Shown in pieces: positions 61,101-64,000 of a stretch of 64,000 nucleotides of DNA (the first letter of the stretch is position 1; each line of letters starts with the position of its first letter). Position numbers and translations under genes: made by a program. Under the pieces are notes generated by a model. That model saw only the letters and a program-made list of their open reading frames with translations. It had not been told where the DNA came from and made no database searches. The stretch comes from Nymphaea colorata (lineage: Eukaryota; Streptophyta; Magnoliopsida; Nymphaeales; Nymphaeaceae), in NCBI RefSeq assembly GCF_008831285.2, contig NC_045139.1, forward strand, positions 3,818,704-3,882,703. The letters are read 5' to 3'.

Positions 61101-62725
61101 GTAATTAAAATTCTCAATAATCTTCTGAGATTAAATCTATTATTGTATGTTTCTTTTTTTTAATTTTTATTAAATGTTTGACATTTATTTGGTCCAGGTT
61201 GTTAAATGACAACCAGTTGGATGGACAAGTACCTGAACGACTTTACTCCATTGGTGTGCATGGTGGACTGATCGAGTATGTCTTCTAGATGAACTTTTTC
61301 TCCTAATGATCTGTCTTCTAAGTAAAAGCAGTATTTTTTTTGCTGTAAATGTAGATTTGGCCGTATTTATAAATGTTTGTGCTGTGATATGTTCTGAACC
61401 TCCTTACTCTTGTGCCTAACATTTTCTTACACGATTGGTTTTTCTTTTTTTCCAGCCTTTCTAGTAATAAGGGCCTTTGTGGTGTGCCTACTTTACCTGC
61501 TTGTCCATTCTTTTGGAGCAAAGTTGGCTTGTCTGATGGGGCCAAAATTGGTATAGGACTGGCGTGCTTGGTTATTTTCCTACTACTGTTAGTTTTATTT
61601 ATCTACGTGGTCTGCATCAGAAGAGGGAGACATGATTATGACTTTGCACTTCCTCAGGATCTAATTTGTAAGTGAACTCATTGGCCAGAATTCATTTTTC
61701 AGTTCCTTCGTGTTCACCATTCTGCAACTTTGGCGAATCTTGTTTGCTGCTTCCTTTTGATATAAATTTCAACATGGTTTCGGTAGTCCTAGGTGCAGTT
61801 GGTGCAACTTTTCTTCTTTGTTCTGTTGATTGGCAGTCAACTTTTTCTCAGTTCTTCAATGCGATGTTACCATGTTCTGTAATCTTATTCATAAATAGTT
61901 GTTGAATTTTATAGACATCTGGTCCCATCCTGTAAGAAATGCCAGCATGTCTGATTTGAATTCTTCATAGATTGATTGAGTATTGCCTTTAGCATTGTAG
62001 TATTAAGATAGCGAACGGCTACCCTCTGCCTGCATTAAGTCAACCAAGAATTATTTTCTCTCCGTTAACAGCTTCAGGCTTGTCTAAGCTCTTCCTATTT
62101 TCAAGTGGATTCTAGATCTTAGGAACTTTCAGCTGGGCCAATAAATGCAGGCATTAAGACAATTGGCTTCTGTCTTTTGAGCTAAAAAAGGTTATGCTGT
62201 TAGTTGTAGTTGCACAAATCTATGAGAAGCATATGGTTTGGAAACTAAAACAACTGATATTAATCAAATTTAAGATTAGGATTATACCGTGCAATGTTGG
62301 AAGAGTGATCCTCCACTTATGATGGCTAGTGACAATGGTGTTCCTTAACTGCATCAAGATCAACCATTTGTCTATCTCAGATGGGAAGGTCATGTCGGTC
62401 AGCAGGTTTTTTTTTTAAGTATGTAAGGTTGAAGAAGTACCTTTTTGCTCTTTGACTGGCAGCATCTGAACCTAGAAGAAGCGTTTTTTTGTTCTTTGAT
62501 GACTTGCAATTCAATTTTGTAGATCGTGGCAACTTGATTGTGTTTTAGGCTTCTGTTTTGTTATTGCGGCACTTGATGATTTCATGCTTTATAACAGCAC
62601 TTGCAGCAAAGAGAAATAGGTATCAAAGACAGAAGTCGATGATGCTTCTAGAAATGGAGTCTCAAAATAATGGATTTTCATCAAGCTTTAACAACCACCA
62701 TCCTTTCCAGCCAGAATCACGCTAA
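55157..62725 (+). CDS. RLP4-like receptor-like protein: malectin-like domain, LRRs, one membrane helix, no kinase
   Basis: Nine exons read by eye with GT-AG borders and matching phases: 55157-55235, 55600-56640, 56795-56942, 58359-58430, 59719-59787, 60205-60273, 61198-61275, 61456-61667, 62598-62725; 631 residues. Signal peptide 1-22. Malectin-like (di-glucose-binding) ectodomain about 33-370, almost all in exon 2 (LDCGG, WVADRFYTGG, TLRFFPG, VNYGRLTCG, DYLLWFHFAEI). LRR cap WNGDPC at 392-397. One LRR per exon in exons 4-7 (LNLSLNSLTGSIP, VDLSGNQLTGAIP), cap Cys 527 and 535. Helix 550-573. The 58-residue tail has no kinase. Length and order match Arabidopsis RLP4 and its RLP4-L1 paralogs (about 626-628 residues), cell-surface proteins linked to wall sensing at cell edges; that role is family knowledge. 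Start is the ATG preceding the signal peptide. Confidence 0.92.
59342..59525. mobile_element. MITE in intron 4 of the RLP4-like gene
   Basis: GGGCCTGTTTGATTGCAC at the left and GGCAATCAAACACAATTC at the right give an inverted GTTTGATTGC end pair around a non-coding 180-bp body. End sequences of the form GGGCCTGTTTG are common in plant MITEs. No target duplication was clear. Confidence 0.6.
60577..60618. repeat. (CA)n-(GA)n microsatellite in intron 6 of the RLP4-like gene
   Basis: CACACACACACACACATACAC followed by a GA run; lies well away from both splice sites of the intron (60274-61197). Confidence 0.9.
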
Positions 62726-64000
62726 TAGGCATTCATTATTGCACATCTGGAGTTCTTGATCAAAGAGTTGTAACCAAGTACAATTCAAAAGTTCCACAAG
62801 GAGGAAAAAGGAAAAAAAGGAGGCACATTGCAAACTGCAGGAAGCTCATACGGCTAGTTCTTACAAACGTGGGATGCGTGAAGCTTGCCTGCCACCCATT
62901 GATTTGAACCGTGGCTGACAGAGTGATGCAGTTTAACTGGAGTTGCTTATGGCTGACGGAGCGATACAACTTTACTGGAGTAGCTCACATTGGAAGAGAG
63001 GACTTGTACATCAAACAAAAGCATGTGTAATTAACAATTTTTTTCGATGCCATAGAATCTTATGAGGAAGAATCCTCGAGTTCGTATCCCATTCATTGTG
63101 CGGCTTCTCCATTTCTTTGTTCGTGTACATTGTGTTTTAGGCTTCATAATGTCGAGTATCTATCTCTCTCTCTCTCTCTCTCTGGTATTGAGGAATGTTC
63201 TCTCCATGTGGTGTAATGTTGAGCTTGGGATTAGGGATGCCGTTATGGAGGTGAAGTGGACCGGTTCTTTGTCCCTCTCTTCCCCTTCATCTCATTGATC
63301 AAGATTTATGGCCTAGGCAATCATCAAACAGACTTATTGGGGTTATGACTATGAAGGTCGCTGCAAATCAAGTCTAAATTAAAGATATTGTACATTGTTA
63401 ATTTTGCTTAGCCTACATCTCAGGAGATAATTAGATTTCATTCATTTTGGCAGTTATGAGTGACATGTTCCATTTTTTTTTTTTTAATTCAGAGTTCAGA
63501 CAGCCCCAACTCGAAGTGCTTTTAGAAGGCATTTAATTAAAAAAAAAAAAGCACTGTGTTCTTAGAACACTTGTTTCTAAACGTGTTTGTTTGGACTCCA
63601 ATTCGGAAGCTCAATGTGCCAACAAGTTGTTAGTATCTTCTTTTCTTCTCAAATATTTTGAAGTGTTTCTTTTAGCATTGAAAATGCATATGGGACTCGC
63701 TTTTTTGAAATAAAAGAGGGAGGAATGGGGAAAGGTGCGTTCCTTCTCTCTTTTTTGTTTGGCTTTCTTCCCTGGTTTATTTTCTCCCCCCTTTTCCTTG
63801 TGTTTTCGTGTAGCAAACTTCTTCATCTTTCTTCTGTTTTTCTGTTCTGAGTTTGGGCTTTGAAAATTAGGGATTCCATAGTCTGGAATAAATGTTTCTC
63901 TGCTGATGAGTGTATTCTCATTTTTTCTTTTTTCAGCTGTTTTCATTTTCTTGTTTACGGTAGCGTGGGCGATATTTCTACTTGTTCTGCGATTTCCGTC
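62726..64000 (+). other. 3' UTR and downstream flank of the RLP4-like gene
   Basis: No further gene seen up to the window end. A CT run at 63162-63183, A/T homopolymer tracts near 63473-63485 and 63539-63550. AATAAAAG near 63709 could be a distal polyadenylation signal but is almost 1 kb past the stop. The frames at 63062-63298 and 63611-63946 show no domain. Confidence 0.45.

Overview
This is nuclear DNA of a flowering plant. It carries intron-containing and intronless plant-type genes, long AT-rich spacers full of (AT)n and (GA)n microsatellites, and many short non-autonomous transposons (MITEs) and tRNA-derived SINEs. Nothing bacterial or viral was seen. The lineage cannot be fixed from the sequence. 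The style of the microsatellites and repeats would suit an early-diverging angiosperm such as a water lily, but that is a low-confidence inference.

Three protein genes are well supported. (1) A single-exon RAV/TEMPRANILLO-type transcription factor (AP2 + B3 + RLFGV repression motif) lies at 11469-12629 on the plus strand. (2) A single-exon secreted A1 aspartic protease of the ASPG1 type lies at 36312-37802 on the minus strand. (3) A nine-exon RLP4-like receptor-like protein (signal peptide, malectin-like ectodomain, leucine-rich repeats, one membrane helix, short tail, no kinase) lies at 55157-62725 on the plus strand. They are 17-24 kb apart and nothing suggests they are co-regulated.

Region by region: 1-11.3 kb is spacer with tandem duplications, an unidentified 98-codon open frame at 2.5-2.8 kb, and a MITE inserted into a duplicated repeat at 7.0-7.65 kb. 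11.3-13.2 kb is the RAV gene. 13.2-28 kb is spacer with microsatellites, a decayed plastid trnA-UGC insertion (15907 onward) and several tandem duplications. 28-35 kb is a repeat nest: hAT-type MITEs, a 142-bp minisatellite and duplicated segments. 35.5-38.2 kb holds a SINE interrupted by a MITE, then the protease gene. 38-54 kb is the densest transposon graveyard, with at least six MITE families, one full-length SINE with a 14-bp target duplication and a tandem array of SINE-like heads. 55-62.7 kb is the RLP4-like gene, with a MITE in intron 4. The remainder is 3' flank.

The MITE families are labelled A-G for cross-reference. A: ends TAGGGATGTCAA, GATTCGGAT-rich. B: ends TAGGGCTGTACAC, GAGCTCGA-rich. 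C: ends AGGGTGGGCATCGGG. D: GGGGCGGAGCC ends. E: GTGGCGTAGCCAC start. F: TGTTTGATGA end. G: core TAGATGATGAAAA. Family names and relationships come from reading the sequence, not from a database search.
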